Source: JAJFKX01 sp965230265
GTDB lineage: Bacteria; Pseudomonadota; Gammaproteobacteria; Xanthomonadales; Wenzhouxiangellaceae
DNA length: 64,000 nucleotides
Reading direction: 5' to 3'
NCBI GenBank assembly: GCA_965230265.1
Contig: OZ245999.1
Location: 1,550,001-1,614,000 of the forward strand
Shown: piece by piece, positions 1 to 9,552 of the stretch
Layout: the number at the start of each line of letters is the position of its first letter
Numbering within the stretch: the first letter of the stretch is position 1
Position numbers and translations under genes: made by a program
The notes under the pieces: model-generated
What the model saw: only the letters and a program-made list of their open reading frames with translations
Told to the model about the DNA's origin: nothing
The model's database searches: none

Positions 1-1629
1 ATGGGCAATAATCAGCACGGTACGATTCTGCATCACTTTTTCCAGCGCATCCTGGATGTACTGTTGTGAGATATTGTCCAGTGAAGAAGTTGCCTCATCC
101 ATAATCAAAACGGGCGCATCTTTTAACAAGGCTCTGGCCAACGCAATACGCTGTCGTTGGCCACCGGACAGCAAATGACCGCGATCACCAACAATGGTAT
201 CCAACCCATCAGGCAGTTGATTGGCAAACTCATCAACATGTGCACGTTGAATAGCTTCGAAAATTTCTGTTTCTGGTTTGCTTTGTAGCTCGCCATACGC
301 GACATTATTTCGCAAAGTATCGTTAAACAGCACCACATCCTGGCCAACATAAGCCATTTGCTCACGTAAACTGGATAATTGCCACTGTTGCAAACCGGTC
401 TCATCCAGCGTCACTGTGCCTTGGTCGGGTGCGTAAAAGCGGGTCAGTAGTGCTGCAAGGGTGGTTTTACCGCTACCAGAACGCCCTACCAATGCAGTTA
501 CACTGCCTTTAGGAATCTGCAGATTGATATCGACAAGCGCTGCCTGCTCCCGCCCTGGATAACAAAACGACACATTGCTAAATCGTATATCCCCGCGGCT
601 GGTATCGGCATGTTGACCGTTATCACGCTCTTGGGCTTCGTCAATGACTTGAAACACGCTGGCGGCGGCGGCAATGGCCTTTTGAATCAATGCATGCACA
701 TTGGTCAGTCGTTTAAGAGGCGCAATCATTGCCACCATCGCTCCCAGTACCGAAATAAACACTCCTGCACTGATTTCCAGTTCAAAACGTTGCTGAGTCG
801 CCAAATACAAGATCAGCAATAAAGCAATGCCCGCGAAAATTTGCACCAGTGATGAGCTGGTCAATTGTGTGGCAATCATGCGCTGGTGCAGGCGGCGGTT
901 GTTCTCGTTCATTTGCTCAAAACGTTGTTGTTCGTAGCTTTTGCCTGCAAACAGTTTCACAATCGCATGACCGCGCACCACCTCTTCGGTAATGTGGGTC
1001 AACCCACCCATAGAGTCCTGGATTTTTTTGCTGATCTTTCTAAACCTGCGGCTGATCACACTCACTACAACTGCTACCACTGGAAACAGCACAACCAATG
1101 TTGCTGTCAATGTCGGACTTTGTAACAGCATCACCGTCATTAAACCTATCACGGTAAAACTGTCACGGATGGCGGTAATCATGCCGTTGGTGGTCGCATG
1201 GGCCACCTGATCAGTGTTATAGGTCAATTTGGAAACCAGGTCACCGGTACTGTGGTGGTCAAAAAAACGCTTGGGCAGGATCAAGTACTGATTAAATAAA
1301 CGCTGTCGCAACCTGGCAACGATTTTTCGCCCCAGCCACTCCATGCTGTAGATACCAGCAAAATTGCCCGTTACTCGTAAAACAATCAAGCCAAACATGG
1401 CCAACGGCAACCATTGACCCAGTGCATTTCCACCACTAAACCCTTCATCGATCAAAGGCTGCAATAAATAAATAAAGCCAGCTTGTGCCAACGAATCAAG
1501 TGCCATGCCAACAACAGCAATTATTAATAACGGCCAATTGCTACCAAGCTGTCGCAGAAGACGCCACCACACCCCACGGTTATTTACCGCTGTCAGGTCA
1601 TTATCAGAGTTAGGCATGTTTTTTGGCAT
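1..1629 (-). CDS. msbA: Lipid A export ABC transporter MsbA (3' end beyond window)
   Basis: Inner-membrane half-transporter that flips lipid A-core from the inner to the outer leaflet. Translating the minus strand from 1629 gives 543 codons open to the window edge. The first half is an ABC exporter membrane domain. The nucleotide-binding domain follows with Walker A GRSGSGKTT (about 468-495), the signature LSGGQRQRIALARALL (about 130-180) and Walker B LIMDEATSSLD. The last visible residues, LIIAH, are the H-loop, so only a few dozen C-terminal residues are missing. Two in-frame ATGs (1629 and 1617) compete; neither has a clear ribosome-binding site. It follows exbB-exbD on the same strand. 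In many gammaproteobacteria lpxK comes next, which would lie outside the window. Confidence 0.93.
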   Translation of the reverse strand, partial: MPKNMPNSDNDLTAVNNRGVWWRLLRQLGSNWPLLIIAVVGMALDSLAQAGFIYLLQPLIDEGFSGGNALGQWLPLAMFGLIVLRVTGNFAGIYSMEWLGRKIVARLRQRLFNQYLILPKRFFDHHSTGDLVSKLTYNTDQVAHATTNGMITAIRDSFTVIGLMTVMLLQSPTLTATLVVLFPVVAVVVSVISRRFRKISKKIQDSMGGLTHITEEVVRGHAIVKLFAGKSYEQQRFEQMNENNRRLHQRMIATQLTSSSLVQIFAGIALLLILYLATQQRFELEISAGVFISVLGAMVAMIAPLKRLTNVHALIQKAIAAAASVFQVIDEAQERDNGQHADTSRGDIRFSNVSFCYPGREQAALVDINLQIPKGSVTALVGRSGSGKTTLAALLTRFYAPDQGTVTLDETGLQQWQLSSLREQMAYVGQDVVLFNDTLRNNVAYGELQSKPETEIFEAIQRAHVDEFANQLPDGLDTIVGDRGHLLSGGQRQRIALARALLKDAPVLIMDEATSSLDNISQQYIQDALEKVMQNRTVLIIAH

Positions 1630-1683
1630 ATTGCTGACAAGCGAGGATCAGGCAGACTCATAGCCTGATCAAGCATTTTGTAT

Positions 1684-2106
1684 TTATGGAGAATCTTCCG
1701 GATGAACAGTTGCGATGGACAAATTGGTAATACCCAGCTGCCCAGCCATATCCATTGCCCTGACCACATACTTGTGTGCTGTATCTGCATCAGCACTGAT
1801 TACCAATGCAGAGCGGCGGATACTGGCGCGAACATCACCCAATGCATTATGAATGGTTTCTGCATCGTTATTGGGCAGGCGCCGATCATTCAAGGCCATG
1901 TTGCCGCGCGCATCAATGGCCAGAATCACAGGATTGCCGGCTTGCTCAACGGGTTCGTCATTGGACTCGGGTAAATTAATCTGTAAGGCCGAGGATTGTT
2001 CAAATGTTGTACTGATCATAAAAAAGATCAACAACAAAAACACCACATCGATCAACGATGTCAGATTGATTTCCGGCTGTTCTTTGGGGGCTTTATTCAG
2101 TTGCAT
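1684..2106 (-). CDS. exbD: Biopolymer transport protein ExbD
   Basis: Component of the proton-driven ExbB-ExbD motor that energises TonB-dependent outer-membrane uptake, or a Tol-like process. The 140 residues form one N-terminal membrane helix (about 17-37) and a periplasmic domain. The helix carries Asp20 in SLIDVVFLLLIFF, the position of the proton-conducting aspartate in the ExbD/TolR family. The gene starts 5 nt after the exbB stop and ends 54 nt before msbA, so the three are probably co-transcribed. No tonB is nearby. ExbD is preferred over TolR because no tolA, tolB or pal is linked and because the comEC-exbB-exbD-msbA order is known from related genomes. Confidence 0.9.
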   Translation of the reverse strand: MQLNKAPKEQPEINLTSLIDVVFLLLIFFMISTTFEQSSALQINLPESNDEPVEQAGNPVILAIDARGNMALNDRRLPNNDAETIHNALGDVRASIRRSALVISADADTAHKYVVRAMDMAGQLGITNLSIATVHPEDSP

Positions 2107-2111
2107 ACCAA

Positions 2112-2717
2112 TCAGCCATCGCGATCAATGGTTTCCAACAATGCCATGGCCTGCTGCTCGATGGTGACCACATAAGCGGCGACCCTGCCCTGGAAAAACC
2201 GGTAAAAAAAGTAGGTCGGAATAGCCACCGTCAATCCGGCAGCGGTGGTGATTAAAGCCTGTGAAATACCGCCAGCCAGGTGCGTTGGATCACCAACACC
2301 ATAAGTGATAATCGCCGAAAACACGCTAATCATGCCGATAACTGTCCCCAAAAGCCCCAATAATGGCGAAACACCAGCAATTGTACCAAGTGTGTTCAGG
2401 TATTTTTCCAGCTCGTGAATCACATGCCGTCCGGTATCTTGCACCACTTCTTTGATAATCTCACGCGAGCGATGACGATTATCCAGCGCTGCTGCCAGTA
2501 TCCGACCAGTCGGTGAGCTGTTGCGCAATGCTTCGATGTGTTTTTGATCCAACTCATGTTGCTCTGCCCAGGCATGAATATTCTCAAAATCCTTACTCGG
2601 CATAACCCGTTTGCGGCGCAGCGCCCAGAAACGCTCGAGAATAATTGCCACCGAAATGATGGAGCATAATAGTATCGGCAGCATTAACCAGCCACCTGCA
2701 CGAATCAGTTCTGCCAC
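2112..2717 (-). CDS. exbB: MotA/TolQ/ExbB proton channel family protein ExbB
   Basis: Proton-channel subunit partnering the adjacent ExbD. The 201 residues show an N-terminal membrane helix (about 8-28), a cytoplasmic loop, and two further helices around 110-135 and 150-178. The conserved family stretch LGTIAGVSPLLGLLGTVIGM lies at the second helix. The start is GTG at 2717, preceded by AAGGA at good spacing. Transcription from upstream may come from comEC (100 nt away) or from a promoter in that gap. The protein is compact, as in ExbB types without an extended periplasmic N-terminus. Confidence 0.9.
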   Translation of the reverse strand: MAELIRAGGWLMLPILLCSIISVAIILERFWALRRKRVMPSKDFENIHAWAEQHELDQKHIEALRNSSPTGRILAAALDNRHRSREIIKEVVQDTGRHVIHELEKYLNTLGTIAGVSPLLGLLGTVIGMISVFSAIITYGVGDPTHLAGGISQALITTAAGLTVAIPTYFFYRFFQGRVAAYVVTIEQQAMALLETIDRDG

Positions 2718-2817
2718 GCAATCGTCCTTATCAAAAAAGCGTAATTTAACATGTCAAACATTATCTAGACATTATCTGTAGCATGTAGGTGCCCTGATCC
2801 AGCCCTAATTGATTGGG

Positions 2818-5193
2818 TTAATGCTGTACAGCGCAGCCATTGGCTGTGATCCACCAGCGCCGATATTGCACTCTACCGATGGTTGCTTTGGGCCATTCAG
2901 AGTGATCGGTACGTAGATTTAGCGCACCACAAACCGCAGTGTTGACCAGTGGCACGCCAGCATTGGCAAAACGCTCGGTAATTTCATGGTGCGGCATGCC
3001 AAAACGGTTCCACTGACCTGCGCTAACCAATGCCAGCTGCGGGTTGACTGCTGACAACCACGCTGATGATGATGAAGACTTACTGCCATGATGTCCCACA
3101 ATAAGCACTGCAGCCCTGGGGCCGTTGTACAGTTTCAACAACCGTTGTTCTACAGCCTTGCTGATATCACCAGGCAATAACGCGCTGCCCTGCTTAGACT
3201 CAATACTCAATACACAGGAACTGTCATTGCCCAGGTAAGGCAAATATTGACCTGGGTGCAATATTTGAAAGTTCACACCATCCCACTGCCAGGACTGTGC
3301 GTCATGACAAGGCTGCCCCAGAGCGGCTTTACTGCTAATAACCGTTTTCACATTCAGTTTGGATACCACAGTCTGATAACCACCGGCATGATCCAAATCG
3401 CCATGGCTGACCAGCAAGCGATCCACCTTCCCACCCCATCGGCGCAATACAGGCAATATTGCGGATCTGATGCGATCACGTCCCTGCCCATCTCCAGGCC
3501 CTGTGTCATAAATCAATACATGCTGTTGTGTGCGGATGGCGATAGCCAACCCCTGGCCAACGTCAAACACCTGCATTTCCCAATGCCCGTAGGGTGGCTT
3601 GTGATCGATTGGAATTAACAAAGGCAACATCAGTAAGCAACCAGCAAGTCTTATCGGGATGCCTTTAGGAGCCAATAACCATAGTGCGCCGACACCTGCT
3701 AAAAGCAATTGCCACCAGGCACTGCCTGGCGTCAAGTCCACAGCTGCGTGATTTAAAGTCGATAACCACTCCAGAAATTGCTGCAATACACCCAGCAGCA
3801 TACTTGCCAGTAGCAACATTGAATCGGCTCCCGGCAGCATTGCAATCTGTAAAATAACAGCAATCAATAAAACCGGCAGAATAATCAAACTGACCAGCGG
3901 TACTGCCACCAGGTTGGCTGGCAGCGCCACAAAACTTAATTGCTGAAACCACAGCAGCTGCAACGGTAACATTCCTAATATCAATACCAGTTGTGCACGC
4001 ATCAGATATTGCCACTGATACATGCTCGAGCTGCGACCATGAAAAGCCCAATACAACCAGCCTACCGCAGTGAACGATAACCAAAAGCCTGCGCCCAGAA
4101 CAATAAGCGGATTGATTATTAGACTAAGCAGCAATGCAGCCAGCAATAGGCGCGGTGGCGGCAGCCGACGGCGAAACACAACCGCCAGACCTGCAATTAG
4201 CAGCATCAGCAAAGCCCGACCGGTACTGACCACAAACCCAGACATCATGGCATAACTGATGGCCAGCAATGCGCTTAAAAGCAAAGGCAAATATTGATTG
4301 GCATTATCGAAATACCGATAAACAAGAGATTGCCTGGGGTGCAGTTTTATTGCCAGCTGTTGCACTGCACAAAGCAGTCGACCGAATAACCAACCCAGCA
4401 TTCCGACCATGCCAACATGCAAGCCTGATATTGCCAACAAGTGCCCGGTACCGGTTCGCAATAGCGTGTCGCGCTGATGATCACTCAGCATACTTCTGTC
4501 ACCAATACTCAACGCACTGGCTGTTGATGCGCTTTCAGCTGGAATGGTTTGCTTGATCCAATTCGATAGTTGCTCACGCCTATAATCAGTGGCAGCCTTC
4601 CTGGCTGGTGATAGTTTTACGCCCTGCTGTACAGACAATGTTCCACTGATACGCTTGGATAACAACCAACGGGCATAATCAAAACCTTGCGGATTAACTG
4701 CGCCATACACGGGTTTTAATCTGCCAGTTATCTGCCATTGTTCACCCGCCTGCACAATTTGTATTGGATGTTTTGGGTTTGTTTGATACCAGCTAACCCT
4801 AATTCGCTTGCCGCCCAGCCAATTGGGTTGCTGTACTTTCAAAATAAATTGCTGTAGATCAGCATTTTGCTCAGGCAAGTCTGTTACCTGACCAGTCAGC
4901 TCAATCGGTTCATTCACATAATTTGCCGGAATGGCATTAAAGACCTGCTGACCTTGCCAGCAGGCCCAACCCGCGCTGATTAATAAACAGGCAACTATGG
5001 GTGTTCGCAGTAAAATTAAGCTTAATAAACCTGCCAATAACGCCGCCAAGATGAATGGCTTATCCGGCAACACAGGCAGCCATGCCAAAACACTCAAGCC
5101 GATGCATAAGCTCAACATCAAAACCAATGTGGAAGCCTGTATCTGCTTTTCAGCGGTGATATCAGTCAATAACAATTGGGCAATGGCAGGCAT
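2818..5193 (-). CDS. comEC: DNA internalisation competence protein ComEC/Rec2
   Basis: Inner-membrane channel for single-stranded DNA during natural transformation. The 791 residues have the family architecture: an N-terminal DUF4131 region with membrane helices and an OB-like part (about 1-195), a competence domain with many helices (about 220-520; GHLLAISGLHVGMVG is the typical motif), and a C-terminal metallo-beta-lactamase domain. That domain has HGDLDH at about 597-602 and a second metal motif VGHHGS. Length and domain order are normal, so the gene looks intact. The start lacks a strong ribosome-binding site; ATG codons about 25 residues in are alternatives. No other competence gene is visible. 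Confidence 0.93.
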   Translation of the reverse strand: MPAIAQLLLTDITAEKQIQASTLVLMLSLCIGLSVLAWLPVLPDKPFILAALLAGLLSLILLRTPIVACLLISAGWACWQGQQVFNAIPANYVNEPIELTGQVTDLPEQNADLQQFILKVQQPNWLGGKRIRVSWYQTNPKHPIQIVQAGEQWQITGRLKPVYGAVNPQGFDYARWLLSKRISGTLSVQQGVKLSPARKAATDYRREQLSNWIKQTIPAESASTASALSIGDRSMLSDHQRDTLLRTGTGHLLAISGLHVGMVGMLGWLFGRLLCAVQQLAIKLHPRQSLVYRYFDNANQYLPLLLSALLAISYAMMSGFVVSTGRALLMLLIAGLAVVFRRRLPPPRLLLAALLLSLIINPLIVLGAGFWLSFTAVGWLYWAFHGRSSSMYQWQYLMRAQLVLILGMLPLQLLWFQQLSFVALPANLVAVPLVSLIILPVLLIAVILQIAMLPGADSMLLLASMLLGVLQQFLEWLSTLNHAAVDLTPGSAWWQLLLAGVGALWLLAPKGIPIRLAGCLLMLPLLIPIDHKPPYGHWEMQVFDVGQGLAIAIRTQQHVLIYDTGPGDGQGRDRIRSAILPVLRRWGGKVDRLLVSHGDLDHAGGYQTVVSKLNVKTVISSKAALGQPCHDAQSWQWDGVNFQILHPGQYLPYLGNDSSCVLSIESKQGSALLPGDISKAVEQRLLKLYNGPRAAVLIVGHHGSKSSSSSAWLSAVNPQLALVSAGQWNRFGMPHHEITERFANAGVPLVNTAVCGALNLRTDHSEWPKATIGRVQYRRWWITANGCAVQH

Positions 5194-5359
5194 CTGCCCA
5201 GTGTGTGGATATCGCTCAGGCTATAACAGAGGAAAACCCAGCCAGTGGCTGTCAGAAATCAACGCTCTGGTCACTATTGCAGTGCACTGGTCCATCATCA
5301 AGGGTGAATGAATGGTCTGCTATGGAAAAACTATCTGTCGGTTTTTTTAATCGTTATAC

Positions 5360-6613
5360 CTAATAATGGCCAAACGACCGCTCATCAAGAGTCAATCGAG
5401 CTGTTTTAATCTGCGCTTCATCATTATCGCCTGACTCAACCCAGGCCAATAATAAAGCGTTGTTCACTTGAGTAAAATGTGGAAATCCGCCGGGTTTGAA
5501 CACCCCGTCCAGGTGTGCTGTATCTCCCAGCTCACCTGTGGGCGATACCTTGCGCAAGCACAGGCTCGCAGTTTGTTTCAAACGACACATCCAAAACACA
5601 ACGGCACTGCCATCGTCCAGCAGTTCAACATCAACCCGCCCCTGCGGCTCATTGCTATCAATATCAATCGCTTCCGCAAAACCATCCAAATCACTCTGTG
5701 AATAGGCCATACGTACACGCGGCTGATCGTCTGCACCGGTAAACCAGGCAACCGCCAGTTGTCCTGCATTAGCTGCAATCGCAGGGCCATTGACTGGACA
5801 ACCGGCAATCTTCCAATTATCAGCACTGACCAGAACCGGATCTTGCCATCGGCCATTAACTGCCCGAGCAATCTGAATATCACGCACCTCGGCTGCTGTA
5901 CGGTTACGATAAACAGCCACAGGGCCAGCAGGTAACATCGCGATATCGGTTTGGCAGCAATCGCATACCAGACCATCAACCATTTGTGGTTCAGTCACTT
6001 CCCCAGCCGCCGTAATAACGGCAGAGCGCAAAGTCATACCGGTTTCTGTGACGACTTTTGAAGCTACGGTACTGTTCTGGTGGTCGTGGTCTTGCTCTGT
6101 TGGCATGTTGCGGCCATCCAACCATAACGCGCCAACACCGTTATTCCAAGGAAATAAGCTGACGAAACCGTGCTCGGTAGGCGTACCATCTTTGTGTGGC
6201 GTAATTGGTTTTGACCAGGTTTTGCCTGCATCAGTAGAAATCGAGATATTCACATCATAGGCATAGGTGCCACCAGGTTTTTTATGCAGCCAATGCGCCG
6301 CCCATAAACCTTCTGAGATGGGTGAAACTGAAGGGAAGTCTGCCCAGTTAACAAACCAGTCATTGCCACTGACAACTGTCTGAGCCCTGCTCCAACTTGA
6401 TGATTGCCAGGTGGAATACCGCAGTATTGCCTCATCCTCTTTATGCTCAAGCCAGCTCATGACTATGGTGCCATCTGTACCCTTGGACAAATGCACCTGA
6501 GCGCTTTGCGCTGACGCTGGAGAGTCGAGCATTTGCACATCCAAGGCAACTGCCCATTTTGTCAATAGCAGTAGTCCAGTAATGAATGGGTATTTTAAAG
6601 AATGGTTAATCAA
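5360..6613 (-). CDS. Exported sialidase-superfamily (BNR repeat) protein
   Basis: A 417-residue protein with an N-terminal signal peptide (about 1-24, ending AVA) and a six-bladed sialidase-like fold. At least one Asp box is clear, STDAGKTW at 126-133. The best start is TTG at 6613, because the signal peptide lies directly behind it and the next methionine is beyond the cleavage site. A cluster Cys217-Asp-Cys219-Cys220 (motif VCDCCQTD) is unusual for a sialidase and might bind metal or form disulfides. I do not see the full arginine triad of true neuraminidases, so glycosidase activity is not claimed. It stands alone between comEC and a Sel1 protein. Confidence 0.6.
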   Translation of the reverse strand: MINHSLKYPFITGLLLLTKWAVALDVQMLDSPASAQSAQVHLSKGTDGTIVMSWLEHKEDEAILRYSTWQSSSWSRAQTVVSGNDWFVNWADFPSVSPISEGLWAAHWLHKKPGGTYAYDVNISISTDAGKTWSKPITPHKDGTPTEHGFVSLFPWNNGVGALWLDGRNMPTEQDHDHQNSTVASKVVTETGMTLRSAVITAAGEVTEPQMVDGLVCDCCQTDIAMLPAGPVAVYRNRTAAEVRDIQIARAVNGRWQDPVLVSADNWKIAGCPVNGPAIAANAGQLAVAWFTGADDQPRVRMAYSQSDLDGFAEAIDIDSNEPQGRVDVELLDDGSAVVFWMCRLKQTASLCLRKVSPTGELGDTAHLDGVFKPGGFPHFTQVNNALLLAWVESGDNDEAQIKTARLTLDERSFGHY

Positions 6614-6761
6614 CCGTTTTATCCACGCAACTCAAACTTAATAGCATTTTAAGCTTTATGCGATTTTTATTCAGCTGACCGTCCTATCAAATAACTGCTG
6701 GCTCGAACAACGCCAATAAAACATTCAGCAACTGCTGAATGTCATATTGACCAACATTGCG

Positions 6762-7481
6762 TCACCCATCGATAAGTTCTAAGTCACCTAATTCTACCCG
6801 GCCAGGGTTGTATTCCTGAATAAAAGTATCCAAAGCTCTTTCAACCTTGCGCAGTTCAGCTGGCAGTATTCCAATTCCAGTAATTCCTATCGACCCAAAT
6901 CCCAGGCACCGTCTGGAAGGGATAGAGCTGTTTCTGAGGTTGCAGGCGATACTACTAACGCCAAGATTTGAACAGGTTGCACCCACACGGGAACCAGTGC
7001 AGCGCTTTTTCTCAGACGCAATCAGTCGCCGGGCATTGACCGCATTGCTGAACAATCCATATTCAGCAATGTATTCACCTGCCTTCTCACGCGCCAGCGC
7101 CAGCTGTTCCTCGTCGAGCATGCTGCGGATCTCTTTATGGAACGCAACATATTTGGGTTTGCGGCTCTCAGCTGATACATAAGACCAGGCATAAGCTTCC
7201 AATAAGTTTTTTTCAACCCCAAAACCATCCAGATACATTGACGCCAAACGGTATTGAGAGAATTTATCGCTGTATTGACTTAGCCTTTTATAGAGACGTA
7301 ACGCCTGGTTATATCGCCCGTCATCATAAAAACGATCGGCCCGCTTTTGGAATACCTGCAATGCATGAACGGCATTAGTGTTGCCAAACCCCAACTGTGC
7401 GTTTGCTGCTGGCACAATCAGTATCAATAAAAACAACAAGATCAGCGATTTTATACAAACAGCTCTGTCCATGGCGGTCAC
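6762..7481 (-). CDS. Exported Sel1-like repeat protein
   Basis: This 239-residue protein has a signal peptide (about 1-28, cleavage after ANA). A helical repeat region includes a Sel1/TPR-like unit, YRLASMYLDGFGVEKNLLEA (about 95-115), followed by another helix pair. Sel1 repeats usually mediate protein contacts in the envelope. The C-terminal 80 residues contain four cysteines and a glycine/isoleucine-rich stretch and are not recognised. The initiating methionine could also be the ATG three codons downstream. No operon partner is evident: the gap to the sialidase-like gene is about 150 nt and to lolD about 130 nt. Confidence 0.6.
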   Translation of the reverse strand: MTAMDRAVCIKSLILLFLLILIVPAANAQLGFGNTNAVHALQVFQKRADRFYDDGRYNQALRLYKRLSQYSDKFSQYRLASMYLDGFGVEKNLLEAYAWSYVSAESRKPKYVAFHKEIRSMLDEEQLALAREKAGEYIAEYGLFSNAVNARRLIASEKKRCTGSRVGATCSNLGVSSIACNLRNSSIPSRRCLGFGSIGITGIGILPAELRKVERALDTFIQEYNPGRVELGDLELIDG

Positions 7482-7610
7482 CCTATCAGCAATTTAAATA
7501 CGATCTATTTCGTATATTTGGTTGAGGCTAGCATAAGTCAAAAACACGTGCAAGCAAGAATAAGGCTGGCTTTATTATTTATTCAACAACAGCCAACTAT
7601 CATTAAACGA

Positions 7611-8309
7611 CTAATTCACCAACTCCCTCAGGCTACCCCCTGTTAATTCCAGGCATCGATCGGCTTTGCCAGCCAGGCTCAGATCATGAGTCACCAGCAC
7701 CAAAGAAGTATGGTGCTGACGGTTAAGGTCTATCAATAGATCAAATACACGCACAGCTGTTGTTTCATCAAGGTTTCCAGTGGGCTCATCGGCAAGAATA
7801 CAGGCTGGTTGTGTAACCATTGCACGAGCCACCGCAGCCCGCTGCCGCTCACCGCCTGATAGCTCACCGGGTTTATGTGCCATACGCTCAGCCAAACCCA
7901 CTTCACTCAATAATTTACTGGCAGTTTTACTGGCGTCGGCCGGCTGATCGCCGCGTATCAAAAGTGGCATGGCCACGTTTTCCAATGCCGTAAACTCTGG
8001 CAGTAAATGATGGAACTGATAGATAAAACCCAAGTGTTTATTTCGCAGCTCACCGCGCCGGGTTTCATTGCAGGCGGCCAGGTCTTCGTTGGCCAGCATT
8101 ATCTGCCCGTTGCTGGGGTTATCCAAGCCCCCCAGAATATGCAATAACGTACTCTTGCCTGCACCTGAGGCACCAACAATCGCAACCGACTCACCGGCTG
8201 TAATGGATAAATCAATGCTTTTTAAAATATCCAGTGTCCGGTCACCCTGAATAAACTGTTTGCTCAGACCACTGGCCTGCAGCACAACACTGTTTGGCAA
8301 ATCACTCAT
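7611..8309 (-). CDS. lolD: Lipoprotein-releasing ABC transporter ATP-binding protein LolD
   Basis: ATPase of the Lol complex that extracts outer-membrane lipoproteins from the inner membrane and hands them to LolA. The 232 residues show Walker A GASGAGKST (46-54), the signature LSGGERQR (150-157), Walker B ILADEPTGNLD (171-181) and a switch histidine in LVTHD. The segment GFIYQFHHLLPEFTALENV after the Q-loop is characteristic of LolD. Its start overlaps the end of the permease gene by 8 nt, indicating translational coupling. No second permease (lolE) follows it. Confidence 0.95.
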   Translation of the reverse strand: MSDLPNSVVLQASGLSKQFIQGDRTLDILKSIDLSITAGESVAIVGASGAGKSTLLHILGGLDNPSNGQIMLANEDLAACNETRRGELRNKHLGFIYQFHHLLPEFTALENVAMPLLIRGDQPADASKTASKLLSEVGLAERMAHKPGELSGGERQRAAVARAMVTQPACILADEPTGNLDETTAVRVFDLLIDLNRQHHTSLVLVTHDLSLAGKADRCLELTGGSLRELVN

Positions 8310-9546
8310 AGCTCAGTGCCTCCGCTGGTTGCACCTTGGCAGCACGGGCGGCTGGATATAGCGTTGCCAATAACGATAACAACAACGCCACACCTGAGAA
8401 TTTAAGCACATCCCCCCATTGCAAATCCGATGGCAGTTCGCTGATGTAATACACATCCGCAGACAACACATCAATATTCAACACCCGTTCAATCCACGGC
8501 ACAATGGTTTCGACATTGGTGGCCAACAATACACCACCTATCACGCCCAATATGGTACCGATCACACCAATCAATGAGCCTTGCACGATAAATATTCGCA
8601 TGATGGTTTTGGGGCTGGCGCCCATGGTACGTAATATGGCGATATCGGCTTGCTTATCGGTCACCACCATTATCAAAGTAGAGATAATATTAAATGCAGC
8701 TACCGCAATAATCATCGATAAAATCACGAACATCACCAGTTTTTCCATGCGCACAGCCCGAAACAGGTTGCTATGCTGCTGCGTCCAGTCACGCACGTTA
8801 TAAACACCGGGCAGACTATTGGCCAATTGACTGGCCACTGCACGGGCACGGAATAAATCCTGCAATTTCAATCGCACACCGCTAACGGTACCGTTTAATC
8901 GGAATAAACGCTGAGCATCATTAACATGTATAACCGCCAATGCAGTGTCATACTCATTAACACCTGCTGCAAAAATACCTGAGACGGTAAACCGTTTGAC
9001 CTGTGGAATAATACCGGCCGGTGTGGTGCGCACCTGTGGCGCAAAAATAGTCACTGAATCACCAATTGTCACGCCCAAACGCAGCGCCAGACCTTCACCC
9101 AACAGCACATTAAATTCGTTTGGCTGCAAATCGATTAACTGGCCACTGACCATATGCTGGTTTAATTCAGATACTGCAGGCTCAAGCTCCGGCACAATGC
9201 CTCGCACCAGTGCGCCATTAATTCCTCGGCCTTTCAGTAGCGTTTCCTGCTCAATATAGGGTGCAGCCCCTATGACTTCCGGATTTTGCTGGCTGCTTTC
9301 TACAACTTGTTCCCAATTCTCAAACTCGCCTCCCCAATCTTCAATGGTGGCATGCGAGACAAAGCCGAGAATACGCTCCTGTAATTCTTTCTCGAAGCCA
9401 TTCATAACCGATAACACGGTAATCAGTGTGGCTACGCCCAACGCTATCCCAATCATGGAAGTTAATGAAATAAACGAAATGAAGTGATTACGCCGCTTAG
9501 CACGCATATAGCGCAAACCGACAAATAGCGAAACAGGTTGGAACAT
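8302..9546 (-). CDS. Lipoprotein-releasing ABC transporter permease, LolC/LolE family (possibly LolF-type)
   Basis: Membrane subunit of the lipoprotein-release complex. The 414 residues have the FtsX/MacB layout: one N-terminal helix (about 25-47), a large periplasmic domain, and three C-terminal helices (about 270-300, 320-345, 375-400). The N-terminus (FVGLRYMRAKRRNHFISFIS) and the C-terminal PAARAAKVQPAEALSYE are standard for the family. E. coli has lolC-lolD-lolE, but here a single permease precedes lolD and none follows. A single hybrid permease (LolF) working with LolD as a homodimer is known in other gammaproteobacteria and fits. A distant lolE cannot be excluded. Confidence 0.88.
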   Translation of the reverse strand: MFQPVSLFVGLRYMRAKRRNHFISFISLTSMIGIALGVATLITVLSVMNGFEKELQERILGFVSHATIEDWGGEFENWEQVVESSQQNPEVIGAAPYIEQETLLKGRGINGALVRGIVPELEPAVSELNQHMVSGQLIDLQPNEFNVLLGEGLALRLGVTIGDSVTIFAPQVRTTPAGIIPQVKRFTVSGIFAAGVNEYDTALAVIHVNDAQRLFRLNGTVSGVRLKLQDLFRARAVASQLANSLPGVYNVRDWTQQHSNLFRAVRMEKLVMFVILSMIIAVAAFNIISTLIMVVTDKQADIAILRTMGASPKTIMRIFIVQGSLIGVIGTILGVIGGVLLATNVETIVPWIERVLNIDVLSADVYYISELPSDLQWGDVLKFSGVALLLSLLATLYPAARAAKVQPAEALSYE

Positions 9547-9552
9547 AGGCGA

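Noticed and set aside
4997..5311. A 104-codon plus-strand frame over the comEC start.
   Set aside because: Most of it is antisense to the comEC N-terminus; Lys/Asn-rich with no ribosome-binding site.
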